From Zoroaster sp. YZ-2022 (lineage: Eukaryota; Echinodermata; Asteroidea; Forcipulatida; Zoroasteridae), in NCBI GenBank assembly GCA_029582265.1, contig CM055819.1:8926135-8990134 (forward strand): 64,000 nucleotides of DNA, read 5' to 3'. Below the pieces are notes generated by a model. It saw only the letters and a list, made by a program, of their open reading frames with translations. It was not told the origin of the DNA and did no database searches. Shown piece by piece: positions 32,407 to 45,310 of this stretch. The translations under genes and the position numbers were made by a program. Positions within the stretch are counted from its first letter, which is position 1. Each line of letters begins with the position of its first letter.

Positions 32407-32575
32407 TAAGGCAAAACAAAAGTCTCCGGTTTCTGGTCATCGGTCGGCTTCAAAATCGGTGCTTTTTTCGGCCATCTTTTTTTAGTTTTTTTTTTTTTTC
32501 TTTCCCAACAGGGTATATGGTGGCTAAGAGAGGCCTCACAAATCGGACAAACGTCCATACCCCTATGTGAAAAAG
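32407..32575 (+). mobile_element. GGCCAA-ended MITE family, 3'-truncated copy
   Basis: Starts TAAGGCAAAACAAAAGTCTCC and breaks off after CCCCTATGTGAAAAAG, exactly where a 35-bp tandem repeat begins. The CAGGGAAATAC...AAATTTCCC interior is deleted. Confidence 0.75.
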
Positions 32576-32677
32576 TCATACGTTGACAGGGCATGTAACC
32601 CTCTCATATCTCATACGTTGACAGGGCATGTCACCCTTTCATATCTCATACGTTGACAGGGCATGTCACCTTCTCAA
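32576..32677. repeat. 35-bp tandem repeat, three copies
   Basis: Unit TCATACGTTGACAGGGCATG plus CACCCTCTCATATC, starting at 32576, 32611 and 32646; the third copy is incomplete. Confidence 0.9.
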
Positions 32678-33238
32678 AAACTTGATGTCTCTTTAATGCA
32701 TTGTCATTCACTGTCATTACCGTCTGTTAAGGCACCACCATGTGATCACATTGCATCCAACCAGATTGTCATCGGGCATGGGGACTGTCATCAGTTAAAA
32801 CATACCAATGCAAGAAGCCGAGATATAGACCTACACCTGTACGAATGCATGAAACCATGTTTCTTGGTATTTCACCGGCAATGTTGCTTTAAAATGAGAT
32901 ATTTTACCAAACAATTTATTGAAAACCGTTCATAAATGCCATTATTAGACCAGATATGAATTTATATTAACGCGTCATAATTATAGACCATGTGATCTAT
33001 GACATCACATGTTTACAAAAGAACCCCAAAGGGCACAAAATGTACACTGGTCTTTGACAAGAAACCATAAAATCTGATACTTTGATTAATTTTTAATAAT
33101 GCTCTAACATTTTCTTGATGTTATGTTAAGTGCAAAATCTACAATCTCTGCATACAAATACACACACGTTTTCCCAGCGCTAAATAACCCTGTAAAGTGT
33201 AAATAAGTCACATGGACTATATTAATATAGGACTATTT
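32678..33238. other. Stretch without recognisable feature
   Basis: Nothing recognised. Confidence 0.45.
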
Positions 33239-33290
33239 GCATTACTCTCATCAATGGCAACCGTGCATTACTCTCATCAATGGCAACCGT
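33239..33290. repeat. 26-bp tandem duplication
   Basis: GCATTACTCTCATCAATGGC followed by AACCGT, two exact copies starting at 33239 and 33265. Confidence 0.9.
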
Positions 33291-33413
33291 TCAGATAAAA
33301 GGGATGAAAGTACATTTCACTATTAACTTGATAAATATTGGATTGATGTGCGTGTGTTCAGTTTATAATTATATTAATGTTATTCCTGGCATGCCAAGTT
33401 GAGGACATGACCT

Positions 33414-34345
33414 CAGTGGCGCACCCAGGATTTGATTGGGGGGGGCTCAAAATATTTTTATTTGAAATCCAATATGGGGGAGAGACATGGCTGACCCAAA
33501 CCATAACCGCTGGCGCGGCTGCAGCCATGTCCCTAGTCGTGCTCGTCAGTGAACCTACGGCACATGTTAAATGTTTCCTGGTGGTTTCTAGTCATAAAAA
33601 GAAGACATTATGGCATGATTCGGACTCGTAGGGTTTTACCTTCCATATAATTTCCTCCTCTTGATGTAAAGAACTTGAGCTTGTTTCGTCTGCAAGATTT
33701 CTATAGTTAAATACTTTCATTGCGTGGACGTAAAGTTTGTGATCATTCCGGGCGGAGCTAAATTTTTCAAACACGAATTTGGCAGCAAAACCAAATCCCA
33801 ATATTATCCAATCGGTGTTTGCTAAAAGAGTGTCACATAATCTTTGTAAATTAAAACCCAATCCTGGGCCATTGTGTACAAACTGGAAAGGAGTTGATTA
33901 TAATGCGGGCGTGTTTAAATTTTACGAGTAACCTCAACGACAGTCAACGACCTCAACAAGAGAAACGGACAACAGAAAATGAAAATAAAATTAAGTAAAG
34001 CTGCTCCCTGATCAGGGTGCACCATGGCAGGGGGGGGGGGAGAATGTGTAAAAATGCTTGTTATATATACTGGTGGCCCTTCAAGCTTACATGCACATGC
34101 ATACGCAACGCCGTAAAATATAATAGTGAGTGGAATAAATGGAAGGGAGGGGAGCTTGAGTCTCCTGAGTCCCCATCCCTTGTACCACTGCCCTATACTC
34201 CTTGCCGAACTCCTCTGTAGACAAGACTTGGGCTCAGATTTTGCTCTCTTTCCTGGCTCCTTCTTTAAAAAAAAAAAAAAACCTCAGCGGGCCCGGGGGG
34301 GGGGGGGCTCGAGCCCCCCAAGCCCCCCCCTTGGGTGCGCCACTG
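33414..34345. mobile_element. 932-bp hAT-type element with 8-bp target duplication
   Basis: Both ends read CAGTGGCGCACCCA inward (14 identical bases) and are flanked by the perfect direct repeat CATGACCT (33406-33413 and 34346-34353). The ends pass into G/C homopolymers. An 89-codon minus-strand frame inside (33592-33861) has no transposase motif that I recognise, so I regard the element as non-autonomous. Confidence 0.92.
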
Positions 34346-34588
34346 CATGACCTCCCAAAATCACCGCTCATATAGTTCCGATGGGCTCCGTGGACATAAA
34401 TTACTGTATATTTACTAACATACTCGGTTTCAATGATATATAATCCATCATCTACATTGGTGTCGATTCCAGGGGGGATGCATTGTCCCCCCGCCCCATC
34501 AATAGTTATCGTCCCCCATCCAAATAATCTGAGCCTACATATTATTCCATTATTCCATTGTATTTATATGACACACATCCCTTTTTGC

Positions 34589-34782
34589 CAGCGGCGGCAC
34601 CAGGCCTGTTAAACTGGGGGGGGGGGGGCAAGAGGGGGCAAGCTTAAATTTAAGGGGGAAAACATTAATCTTTAATGTAATTTTGTACTGCTGAAAAAGC
34701 ATTGACTTACCATCGGGGGAAAATTTGGGGAAATTGAGTGGGGAAAGAAACCGGGGGCATTCCCCCCGTAGCGCCGCCGCTG
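34589..34782. mobile_element. hAT-type MITE, probable
   Basis: Ends CAGCGGCGGCACCAGG and, inverted, CAGCGGCGGCGCTACGG share their first ten bases. TTTTTGC stands directly before the left end and again three bases beyond the right end, so the target duplication is probable but shifted. The interior is G-rich with no coding capacity. Confidence 0.72.
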
Positions 34783-35671
34783 CAGTTTTTGCTTATTTAG
34801 ACATATTTTGTGTTTATGCATTTCCCCGTACCCATAATTAGACCTAATAATTACGCCCAAAGGCAAATTCCATACAGCTGCAAAGCATGCAAATATGCTG
34901 AGTTTATGTTGCTTCTAGCTGGTTCTCAGCCCAATTTTACTTAGATTATTAATTGGCTAAGCAGTAATTTCTGCCTGACCGGTAATAGGATATGACTATT
35001 AACAAGGCCAGCGCGCGTGTGGTGTTTATTTTAAGTTACTGAAGCACTGAAATAATTATATCAAATGGCAAGGATCAATGTGTGTTATTTAAAACAAATA
35101 TTATAGGTGCCTTAGAGTCCACTGATAGCTTCACTCGGTAACATCTGGACTATAATAGATGTTCCCGTTAGACTATAAGGCACCCAATATTTGTGTAATA
35201 TAACGCGTGATAGGCCTATAGTTCAAACCAACCTCCTCTCCAAAGGGTTTCGAGCAGTATTGACTCCACCGCGATGTAAAACCTTGCCTGGGGACGATTT
35301 TACATTTTGATCTTTTGTTTTCCATTGTACTCTATAAGACACCATACCATAACCCTACACACCATCCACAGATTGTGAGCTGTTATGTGTGCGTTATTAC
35401 TATAGCGCAGGGCAAACACGCCGTTGGTACGGAAAAGTACATCTGCTTCGGTTTGGGAGGAACAGTTTTCTATTACCATTACCTTGGTAATATCGCCTTA
35501 CACCCTCAACCCATGTTGTATTTGTATGCTTTATCACCAGGTTTCCCTCAGTAATAATACGTATTATATACGTATTCCCAAAGAGAATCCGAATGAATTA
35601 AGGCGCCGAAAATATGCCCTATTAAATTTCCGGTTATTTCAATAGAATATTTGTCCCGTTATAGCTTGAGT
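34783..35671. other. Stretch without recognisable feature
   Basis: Frames at 35315-35554 and 35424-35645 overlap each other and show no domain. Confidence 0.45.
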
Positions 35672-35775
35672 GTTATTGGCACGTAAACATCGGAAGTAAC
35701 CCTACACATGAGGTAGTTATGATCGTTATTGGCACGTAAACATCGGACGTAACCCTACACATGAGGTAGTTCCAG
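35672..35775. repeat. 53-bp tandem duplication
   Basis: GTTATTGGCACGTAAACATC...ACATGAGGTAGTT occurs at 35672 and 35725 with one substitution seen. Confidence 0.9.
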
Positions 35776-35793
35776 AATGAATCCTCTACACAC

Positions 35794-35839
35794 GTCATAG
35801 CATGGAGGAAGAAGTCTCTTTCTTCCTCCATGGTCATAG
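35794..35839. mobile_element. Tiny palindromic insertion with 7-bp target duplication, copy 3
   Basis: A 32-bp palindrome at 35801-35832 (arms CATGGAGGAAGAA, slightly imperfect centre) is flanked by the direct repeat GTCATAG (35794-35800 and 35833-35839). Confidence 0.85.
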
Positions 35840-36469
35840 TAAGGTCTTACCATAGAGAAAGACTGGCCGTACACGATCAAGTCAAACAAGTGACCTGAGC
35901 TCAAGGCACTGAGGGGCGGATAGGAATTTAATGGCTCAGCAAATGAACCAATTAAGCCTAAGTGCTGAATTTGCGCCCTCTTTATAGGCCCTTGGGCAGT
36001 CTGTCCTTGTCTCTTCTGTGAACCAGTGACTTAATTTAATCAAAGGGGCGGGGCAACGACCTCGGTGCTTCTTAACGTAATAGATTTGTGTCGGTTTTGT
36101 TCATTGAGGATCGATGCCGTACATGAATCGTGCGCAGTAGATGTAGAAAGTGGACAGCGACCTTTCAATCTACTTCCGAAAGGAAATCGTGCATGGGTGG
36201 ATCATTAAGGGGATAGAAAGGGGGAACACAGCCACACGGCAATGACGTCACATTGGCACCAACGTCCAAGACTTATCTTGATTTGAAGAAGAAAAAACGC
36301 GCATCCCTACCAATTGTTTTGTACTTTACGTGCATTAATACAGTAAATGTTTAAATTTTTATAAAAACATAAATAAGTGTTATTTTCTATAGCGGATAAT
36401 TCTCTTCACAAATCGGTAATGGCAACTTGTACGCCATAGGAAAGGTACAACATTGACAATGGTGGCAAA
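35840..36469. other. Stretch without recognisable feature
   Basis: Nothing recognised. Confidence 0.45.
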
Positions 36470-36715
36470 ATAGTATGCTCTATATGCTATTAGTATAGCG
36501 CTGTATACTGTTGGTATATATCTATATACTATTAGTATAGCGCTGTATACTATTGGTATATATCTATATACTATTGGTATAGTGCTGAATGCTATTTGTA
36601 TATATCCATATACCAGTGGTATAGATTTACATACTATTGTATATAGGGCTCTATATACTATTAGTATAGCTCTGCATATTATTGATACAGCTCTCTATAT
36701 ACTATTTGTATTTTT
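36470..36715. repeat. AT-rich degenerate tandem repeat
   Basis: Five or six units of CTATATACTATTAGTATAGC.CTGTATACTATTGGTATATAT; the first two are nearly identical (period about 52), later ones increasingly diverged. The units are themselves close to palindromic. Confidence 0.8.
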
Positions 36716-36932
36716 GAAAAACATAAATGATCAAAGATTTACATGAAATTTACTTCGTGTAAAGTTGTACATGATATCAAATATCTCTTGTGTTGGTTTT
36801 AGCCAATTGCTCTATTAAGTATAGATACATTTGCAGACATTACAATTGTGTATACTGACTTTAAACCACATGTTCTTTTCAGAACCAAACCCAAAATTAT
36901 AATCAAGAGTAATTACTTACATATTGTGTCCA
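36716..36932. other. Short unassigned segment
   Basis: Nothing recognised. Confidence 0.4.
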
Positions 36933-37305
36933 TAAGGCCAAACAAGTCTCCGGTTTCTGGTCATCGGTCGGCTTCATAATCGGTGCGGTGACGCGCTTTT
37001 TTTCGGCCATTTTTAATTTTTTGCCAACAGGGAAATACGTGATACATTGTATACGCGGGGACCAAATTTCCCATAAACAAAGTATGGTGGCTAAGAGAGG
37101 CCTCACAAATCGGGCAAACGTTCATACCCCTATGTGAAAAACTTGTTTAAAGCACAGCATGGCAGAATTCCAGTCGATCCAATTGGCTGCAATTGGACAT
37201 CGTTTCATAGCAAAAAAATACATAAATAAATAAAAAATAAAAATGCCGACGCGCGGGAAGGAGGTGACGTGCGCGGAGACCAGAAACCAGAACCTCTATT
37301 TTGGC
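36933..37305 (+). mobile_element. GGCCAA-ended MITE family, most complete copy
   Basis: Has the full left end TAAGGCCAAACAAGTCTCCGG and the interior words, and ends with GAGACCAGAAACCAGAA and TTTTGGC. The right inverted repeat is degraded. Best copy for deriving a consensus. Confidence 0.82.
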
Positions 37306-38727
37306 ATAATCTATAATGTGAGCAATTAAAGCCAGTCTACAACTTAAGTAAAACGTCTGTTAAATGACATTCTGTTTTATAGATTATTTGCTCTGTTTTG
37401 TTTTGTAACTGAATTAATTTGTTTTCACATTTACCAGTTATTATTTTAACGCATCCCTTTTTTACAAGATTCTGCTTTTTGGGGGGGAACGTGTCAACAC
37501 CATGTTTTCCTAAATGCTTTACATGTTGGTACTGTATGGTGTTGGTGTGTATACTATGTTATATGTGCATGGAAATACAATAATGTTGATAAATAAGAAA
37601 AGGAGATACATGTGAAACTATCATGTGAAAGATTCAGTTTATTTCATTGTGTCGAAAATAATTAAATGCATTCAGATTGTTCGTATTCATAAGTGTAGAA
37701 TTTCTGTCTTCGGATGAGAGAAGTTCATCTATAGGAACTCACAAAGTTTACTTAAACTGTGACCGTTTATGCTTTTCGAAATTACCTATAGTGTATAGTA
37801 TAATGAATAGCTACGATGTATATGTATTGTCATTGTTTTTGGGGGGTTTTTTTATTGTTTTTTTTATTTATTTATTTATTTTTTTTTTTTTTAACATTAT
37901 TTTTCCAGTATTTTGTTTTCCATTCCAAGCATTGTTAATTTCCTTTTAGAAAGAAAAACAAAAACTTGATAAATGATGTTTTACAAAATATTATCAGGAG
38001 AACTAAACTTTTATTGTAAAATCATTCTTATCACAGTATTTTTGTGAAATGTAAGTAATAGCCTATAGCCAGTTGCTCTCAGTCAAAGAAAGGTTTTTAA
38101 AATTGCCCTAAATTAACGGTAAAAGTTCGTAAAAACACGAGCGATAACTAGTGCTTTGTCGACTGTATGATTCATATACTGTATATACGTCTGTAACATG
38201 AAGCCGTATTTTATTTAAATCGATGTTTACCAAAGTCAACTCGAGCACAGTATAGGCCGAGGCATATATTAATATTTTAACTCGTGTTGAAAAGACAGTC
38301 CATTCCTGTTTTTGAACAGATCGAAGGTTTACATGAAGACATTAGACCGTGTGCAATAAAACATTAGATTATAGGCTGTGACGTAAATTATCATCACGAA
38401 CTGCATCCATCTCCTCAGTATCATCTGAAAGGCAGTGTAGCGTTTCGGTAAAATGTATGTAAAGGCATACATACTTCACAAGAATCAATATTGTACAGAA
38501 ACAACCTGTGAATGTTTCAGTTTATTTTGTTGTTTCTTTAATGCAAAAATAATGAAAATGCATTCAGATTATTTTTAAATTTGTAATAGTATTAATTATA
38601 ATGTGGAAATGGTTCATCTGCAGATAATTCATTTCAGATTTTAATTTTCATTCAGGGTTTCTCTAATTATTACAACATTTCAGAGAGAATAACTTCTCAT
38701 TATATCAACGGAAAACCAAGTCAGAAG
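37306..38727. other. Stretch without recognisable feature
   Basis: A T-rich low-complexity run at 37840-37900; otherwise nothing recognised. Confidence 0.5.
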
Positions 38728-38950
38728 TTAAAGGGACAGTATCGTCACGATCAGAGCAGACTTTTAACAGGGCATGGAATCGGTGTCTTAGTTTAAGATG
38801 AACATGGTTACTGGCAATTACTGGCTTAGGGCCTATGTATGCAGCGGCAACGGTATTATCCCGTGGGGTATTATTTTCAGTCAATGAGTTAATCTAAAAA
38901 TAGCACTCCGATTCCATGCCCTGTTGATCGTAACGATATTGTCCCTTTAA
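38728..38950 (-). mobile_element. TTAA-flanked MITE family, complete copy
   Basis: TTAA at both edges, AGAGCAGACTTTTAACAGG in the left arm, so the same orientation as 11746. Confidence 0.85.
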
Positions 38951-41900
38951 GTACATATTTGCTCAAATTTCTTTTCGGGCAATTGTGTACACCCACTTTA
39001 AAGCATTCGTGTATAGCTGTGCATGAATTACACAAACAAGCCAATATATTGCTTTGAAATAATTCATCAATCTCTTGGCCTTTTACCAATCTGTTCAATC
39101 ACGATATTGAATAAACACTCGACCGTCGCAGGGAAATACCTCATCAACAAGCAATACGATTTACTGATTTCAATCATTAAGTTCAGCTCTTCAAGCTCTA
39201 GTGAATTTCACACCTGTATTATTGGATTAAAAAACAGCAAACAGATCTTGGCATTGAATTAACCCAACCAAAATATATAGTACAACATCGCTTTCAATTC
39301 CCTTTAAAACATGTAAAATGTTGACATGTCTTGCGTGACAATTCATCACTAGGATGGTTTCATGAGAATATTGTGCAAATAACCATTTCCGAGCGTCTCA
39401 TTTATATTCATTGGAATGGTATTTGAAGGAATTGTACCCCATTGGTAATGTAAGCAAAACTGCTTCTGAATAGTATGCTTACTTTCCTCGAACCAAGGTA
39501 TATAATAAGCAACCAACCTGTTAAAGTTTCAGCTAATATTACGTTAAGTCATTAACAAGAAAATAGTGGAAATACACTTAGATTGATCGTATTCATTCTA
39601 ACGCGAAATTTAGGATTAGGCCTATTTATTTAATTCGAACTGAAAAATATTTCACTTTTCTTAACATTTACATCATCTCAGACAGAGTGTCCAACAGCCC
39701 CATAAAAACCCTGAAGATACTCGTTACTAAGAAACCGTTGTTGTACCTTCCCTTAAAATATATTCTGCCTATAAGCACAATATTACTGTCACTAGAAGGA
39801 TCTTTTAGGTTATATAGCCATAGGCTGACATGCCTTCGCGTGGTGCACGTGAGTAACGACATTAAAGGTTACTCGTATGGAAATAGACCTGATCGCTGTT
39901 TGCCTAAAAAAAATTGGTTTGGAGAAATGCTGCGCACGTGTAATATCAGCTGCGCGAAGATGCAGTGTTTATGACGTCAATGGCGAGATCTCATGTAAAA
40001 CTTCTGGGGTTCTGTACTTAGACCATATGGCATTGTTGCGTTTTTACGAGGGTCTCCATCGGGTTCTGCATGAAAACTCAATGTAGACACCGATGTAGAT
40101 CCGTGCACATTCAGTAATGTAGCCTATAGTTGACATTGGCCTATTAACACTCATATGCATGTATGTGCATGCTGCTAAACTCAGAATTCCACTGACATGT
40201 TGCCATAACTATCTGAAAACCCATTTGCAGTGCAGTGCAGTTTAGGTAGGCCTATTGGACAAACCAAAAAGGTGAAAGTGTCCTGCTCATATAGACCATG
40301 CATGTCACAGATTATGTTACCTTTGATGCGACTTAATTCTAGTCATATCTTCTGTTTGTATGACTGACAAAAATCATATGGCTGACATCTCATTAAAATA
40401 ACAGATTCGGCACCTGTCATTGACAGCTGTAACAGTTTTTTCATGCCACATTTTACCGAGGGCGTTATTTTCGTTAACAAGACAGTTGATGCTTAAATCA
40501 AATATAGTGGACGAAAATGAGTGTGGGTTTTCACCTAAACCCGAACTTAAATTTTAAACATCACACGGCGACGTCTAATACCGGCTGATGCATACAAGTT
40601 CGCGTTTCCGCAATGCGCTAGTGATAAAGCACGTGCATATATACTTCAACCAATAGAATCCTGTTAATGTCATACATGCAGCCAGTCTTCATTTCCTGAT
40701 CAATATATAGGACATGTTTTTCAGTCTACGGGGCCTCAAATCACCGGTAATGGAATGAGGGCATCACCAATACTTAATGTAGATGAGGTAACCAATGAAA
40801 TCACCTATTTCCCCTACTTTTCAAGGTCTGATGTGTAAAAAGTGCAATAATTTCACCCTGAAAATCACAGTGTCACCTTCCTTTCGTACCAACCTACTGG
40901 TCCAGAGAATTCAATAACATCATTAATTATACAATATGTTATACGTTTAACTTCTGTATGCCTTTGTTTAAACTATGTTGGCGTATCGTTCGATCGTATG
41001 ATGGTGGAGTTATTTCAAAGGATATGCCCCTGATGTCAGTTAAATTTACTATAGGTATTTTCCCATATTATTAATTTGTAACCAACTCCATTATGCCACT
41101 GACCCTCTACCATATGCCACTCCATTTCTACCACGCCTTGCATCAAAGTTGTCAACAATTATTAGAAGAGGCATTTAATTAAATACTACGTATTTTTTCA
41201 AAGCAATGATTAGCCAGCTGCATCGTTGTTGTCAACGCACGCGTTTTCATCAAGGTTAAGAAAACACTGGTCGCACTGGTAGCTTTTTCTGTTTAAATTA
41301 ACCTCCATGTGCTTGCTGCTTTGTCAAATTGGTGTAATATTTTTAATAAAGATTTGTAGTTGTGCATGGTGAAAAGGATAAGACTGTTTGCGGTGACCCC
41401 ATGTGAAAAATATCTTTTGAGTAGTAATTAGTTGTGAAAAGATCTGGTGGTGCAATTCGACGTTCTAGTCAAAATATAGATCCAACCCTAAATTATTAGG
41501 CAGGGCCGTCGCTCTTGGAGTGGGGGTCCGCACCCACCTTTTGCCATGCCATGTAAAAAAAAAAACATATCACACCCCTTAAATTTTAATGCAATGCCAT
41601 GTAAAAAAAATACTTCAACCCACACGCACAGATTTTGTTATTGAAAGGAAAGAAAAAAGGACGAATACCCCTACCTGTCGAGTGATATAGTCATTTGGGG
41701 GGGGGGGTGGGGGGTGGGGGCGAAGCTTACTTCTCCCTAGCAAATGCTAGATAGTAAAAGTAAAATATATAAAAGAGATATTCTTAACCACTATAGAACT
41801 TTATTAACTTTTATGGCACAACAGACATCCATGATACCGACTAAAGCAACATTTGTCTCACAAACATATTTTTAGTTTAAAAACAAAAGTCTGAAATACA

Positions 41901-44394
41901 GCTTATTCAGCCAATTTGCAAAAATACCGAGGGCTGTTTAAGTTTTTGCAAATCACACGCGACACATCATCGTTGAGATTCGTGTGTAGCGGCATACAGC
42001 GACGTACGCGTTTACGTATAGTCAGTCATCCGGCAGCAAAATCGATCGATGCTTTTCTTCTGCTTAAGATATAAATTCAGTTGTTTGCTCAACGGCCATG
42101 AGACCAGAATTATTGCTAAAGTGTGTCTGTTCGTCTGTGTTCTAGCCAGATCTGCGAGGAATGCTTTCAAAATAAGAATGCCAAAGTAAATTTCCTCAGA
42201 TTTCCAGCCGACCATAATAGCGGCTCGATGAGACGGTAGATAGCTTGGTAATTTGTAACACCCGACCGAACTTCAGTTGTTAAAACAACATTAAATGCTA
42301 CTTTTAAATTATACGACCCACTGATTCGATCCATTTTACTTGCATGTTTCAGGCTATTCTGAACCCAGTTTGTGTCCTGAACCCTGTTGGTCCGTAAACC
42401 AGCAGAATGACTTACTGGCCGACACATCGCGATGATCCGTGAATTCAGAGCTATGGATTTGATTTGAACTAATTTTAAATTGTAAAATGTTTCTATCAAA
42501 GTGGGCAATAGTACTGTAGTGTCGAACAAGCTCATAATCTAAGGATAAAAATCGTTATATGATTAATTTTCAAACATGCATTAAAATAAATTTAAAATGT
42601 TGACAACACTAAAACATCGAATACAACAAATAAAATAAAAATTAAAAAATGCACGAACAATGCACATTCAGCGAACAACTGGAGACTTTGTTAAAAGGCA
42701 TTAATGAAAACGTATTAAGCAGCCTTTTATTGTTTGCCGAATGTTCACTTTGCCGAGTAATTCAGTTAAAAAATAATTAATTGGTTCGGCCTTGCTGGAC
42801 AATATCCCGTTGCTTCCTTCATGGATCGATGAAAGACTTATTAGGCTTTATGAACCACACTCAAAAGCAGTATTACAGTTGGGTTTTTTTTGTATTGTGT
42901 CCGTGTTTGTTCATTACGAGAGATTAAGGCAAAATTGCCGTTATGCTCTTTTGTTATTCTGAATCATGGGCCTGTTATGTGGCAATAACAGTGCAGTTGT
43001 CCTCAACATCAGAGGAAACACATGAGCAGCATTAGACAGAAATACATGGAGCATGATTATAAACCGCCTGTATTGTCATGGGTGGATAATGTAGGCGCAA
43101 CGCTACAATTATTTATATTTCAGTTTGTACGTTTGTCTATTTCTAGATTTACTACCAGATCAGAAACCCAAACTGTTTTAGACTTATGATTAAACTAATA
43201 CATGTTGCCAAGGATTAGACAGAAACTGTGATAGTTTTAATGAATATATCATTCGTTAATGTGATACTGTTTCCAAAAGCAAAATCCACCATTTTTAAAA
43301 GGATGCCGCACAGTGGGCCAGGGCAAAACCAAAGTGCGCCAAAAGGGGTCATTTGCGTATGTTCCAGATTTTATTTCTTTTACATTTGTTAGTTTGCTAA
43401 GACCCCCTATTACTATTTTATAAACAATTTAAAGTCAAATTAATATTTAATGACTGTAGAACTGCCTTACAATTTAAAAAAAAAAAATTGTTTATTTTTT
43501 TATAAAAGCCGGTTGCTGGTAATAATTTTCAAATTGTCGTTGTGGGCTTTTGACAGAAGCTATCGTCATGTAAATTGAAGTAAACCCAGTGCATGATCTA
43601 TATTCTTTAAAAATTCGATTGTAAATTAGCTTTTTGATTTCATCAGCAAAAACTGAGGAATTTGGTTTAAAAAATTATAAAATATATATTTTTTTTGTTC
43701 AGCATGGTAGAACTAGAAATTCCCGCCTATTCCCGCCTAAATTCTCATATTTCCCTGAAGCTGAACCTTTCAGCAACATTTTGATACCAAACTTAGCTGC
43801 GACTACCTGCGACCTGCAATTTTGTAGTTATTTTGAACCTTTTTTCATAACTCGACTGTGAGCAGCGCGCGCCACACAGTGAAACCAAAACTAACAGGAC
43901 TTAATTATTCCCTTGCGGTTTCCGCTTCGTACAAGTCTTGCGAAATGATAGCCATGATAAATAATTGTGCAGTTAAAATTATCAGTGTCTTGATAATGGA
44001 AAGCAAGACGTATCTGAAAAGTAATATTCAGTCAGTAAGCCCCTACTGGTAAATTCGCAAAACAAAAATGATCACAGGTCTACATGAAACTTATTGGTGT
44101 TAAATTAAACAGGGATGATAATAATTATTTTGGTGTCATGTGCTATCAAATTAGTAAAATAGTGAAATAATGTCCAAAAATAATTGCTGTCCCTCCGGAA
44201 ACAAAAACAAATCAACGTAAGAATGAATACGAAACATCTGAATGCATTTTCATTATTTTCTCGGATAATGGTTGTTTAATGTAGGCCCATATATCTTGAT
44301 TCAAAGAAAGTATTAGGATACTTTTAGAAACATTTTTTACAAACATTACCAATAGTGTATAATGGATTTAAATCACAAATTTCCTCAAATTGTT
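38951..44394. other. Long stretch without recognisable feature
   Basis: About 5.4 kb in which I find no domain-bearing frame, SINE, MITE or tandem array. G-rich runs at 41696-41720 and A runs at 41560 recall hAT interiors (CAGGGCCGTCGCTCTTGG at 41503 looks like a hAT end), but no partner end was found. Frames at 39687-39974 and 42167-42535 show no domain. Confidence 0.5.
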
Positions 44395-45310
44395 TAAAGA
44401 TAATTTTATCCTTAAAATAATTTACAGCCGTAACACAAAAACTCAATTGCTAAGGTTATCCCAGTTTTCAAAAGAGGGGATGCCGATTGTATTAGTAATT
44501 ATAGGCCAATTTCTATTTTATCGTGTTTTTCTAAGATTTTTGAAAAATGCGTCTATACACGTACTATTAAATTACTTAATAAATTTAATATTTTAATGAA
44601 TTCATAATTTGGATTTCGTGCCCAACATTCGACGATCCATGCAATTCTTAAATTCATTGATAATCTTTCTGCTACTATTGATAATTCTGAATAGGGATAT
44701 TCCTTGACATTTCCAAAGCCTTTGACACGATCAACCATGATATCCTCTTATACAAACTTTCTCATTATGGCATTCGAGGAGTATCCCTACAGTGGTTTAG
44801 AAGTTATCTGTCTGACAGAAGTCAGTATGTATCTATCGGTAGCTCAAATTCAACTTAAAAAATTACTATGGGGTTCCGCAGGGTTCCATATTGGGACCGT
44901 TGTTGTTCGTTATTTATATTAATGACTTTATCAAATCATCCAATGCTTTTGCTTTCATTTTGTTTGCTGACGATTCTAACTTATTTTTGTCTCATAACAA
45001 TTTAAACACTCTCGTTGATGTAGCTAACAGGGAACTCATATTAGTTTCTAGGTGGTTTAGAGTCAATAAATTATCTTAAACATCAGGAAAACTAATTGTA
45101 TGCATTTTAGTAACCGTACAAGTGCACTTCCTCGTGATGTTATGATCGATGACACAGTCATACAAAAAACTGAATGTGTCAAGTTTCTTGGCTTATTTAT
45201 TGACTCTAAAATCTCTTGGAAAAATCATGTTGATTTCCTGTGTAAAAAAATTACTCGAAATATTGGTGTGATTAACAGAATTAAAACCTCCCCCCCCCCC
45301 CATCTGTATT
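44395..45310 (+). pseudogene. Non-LTR retrotransposon, reverse transcriptase fragment
   Basis: Reverse transcriptase of a CR1/Jockey-like LINE in several broken frames. In order: VIPVFKRGDADCISNYRPIS (the SNYRPIS fingers motif, about 44457-44520), FGFRAQHSTIHAIL (44610-44650), [15 protein letters not shown] (first catalytic aspartate, about 44700-44745), a [14 protein letters not shown] block split by a frameshift near 44880, [18 protein letters not shown] (active site, about 44960) and then ECVKFLGLFIDSKISWKNH (thumb, 45170-45230). It stops near a C run at 45290. Stops and at least three frameshifts make it inactive. Endonuclease and 3' end are missing. Confidence 0.88.

Noticed and set aside
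41503..41720. A hAT MITE starting CAGGGCCGTCGCTCTTGG with G-rich interior
   Set aside because: The inverted partner end and an 8-bp duplication could not be found.
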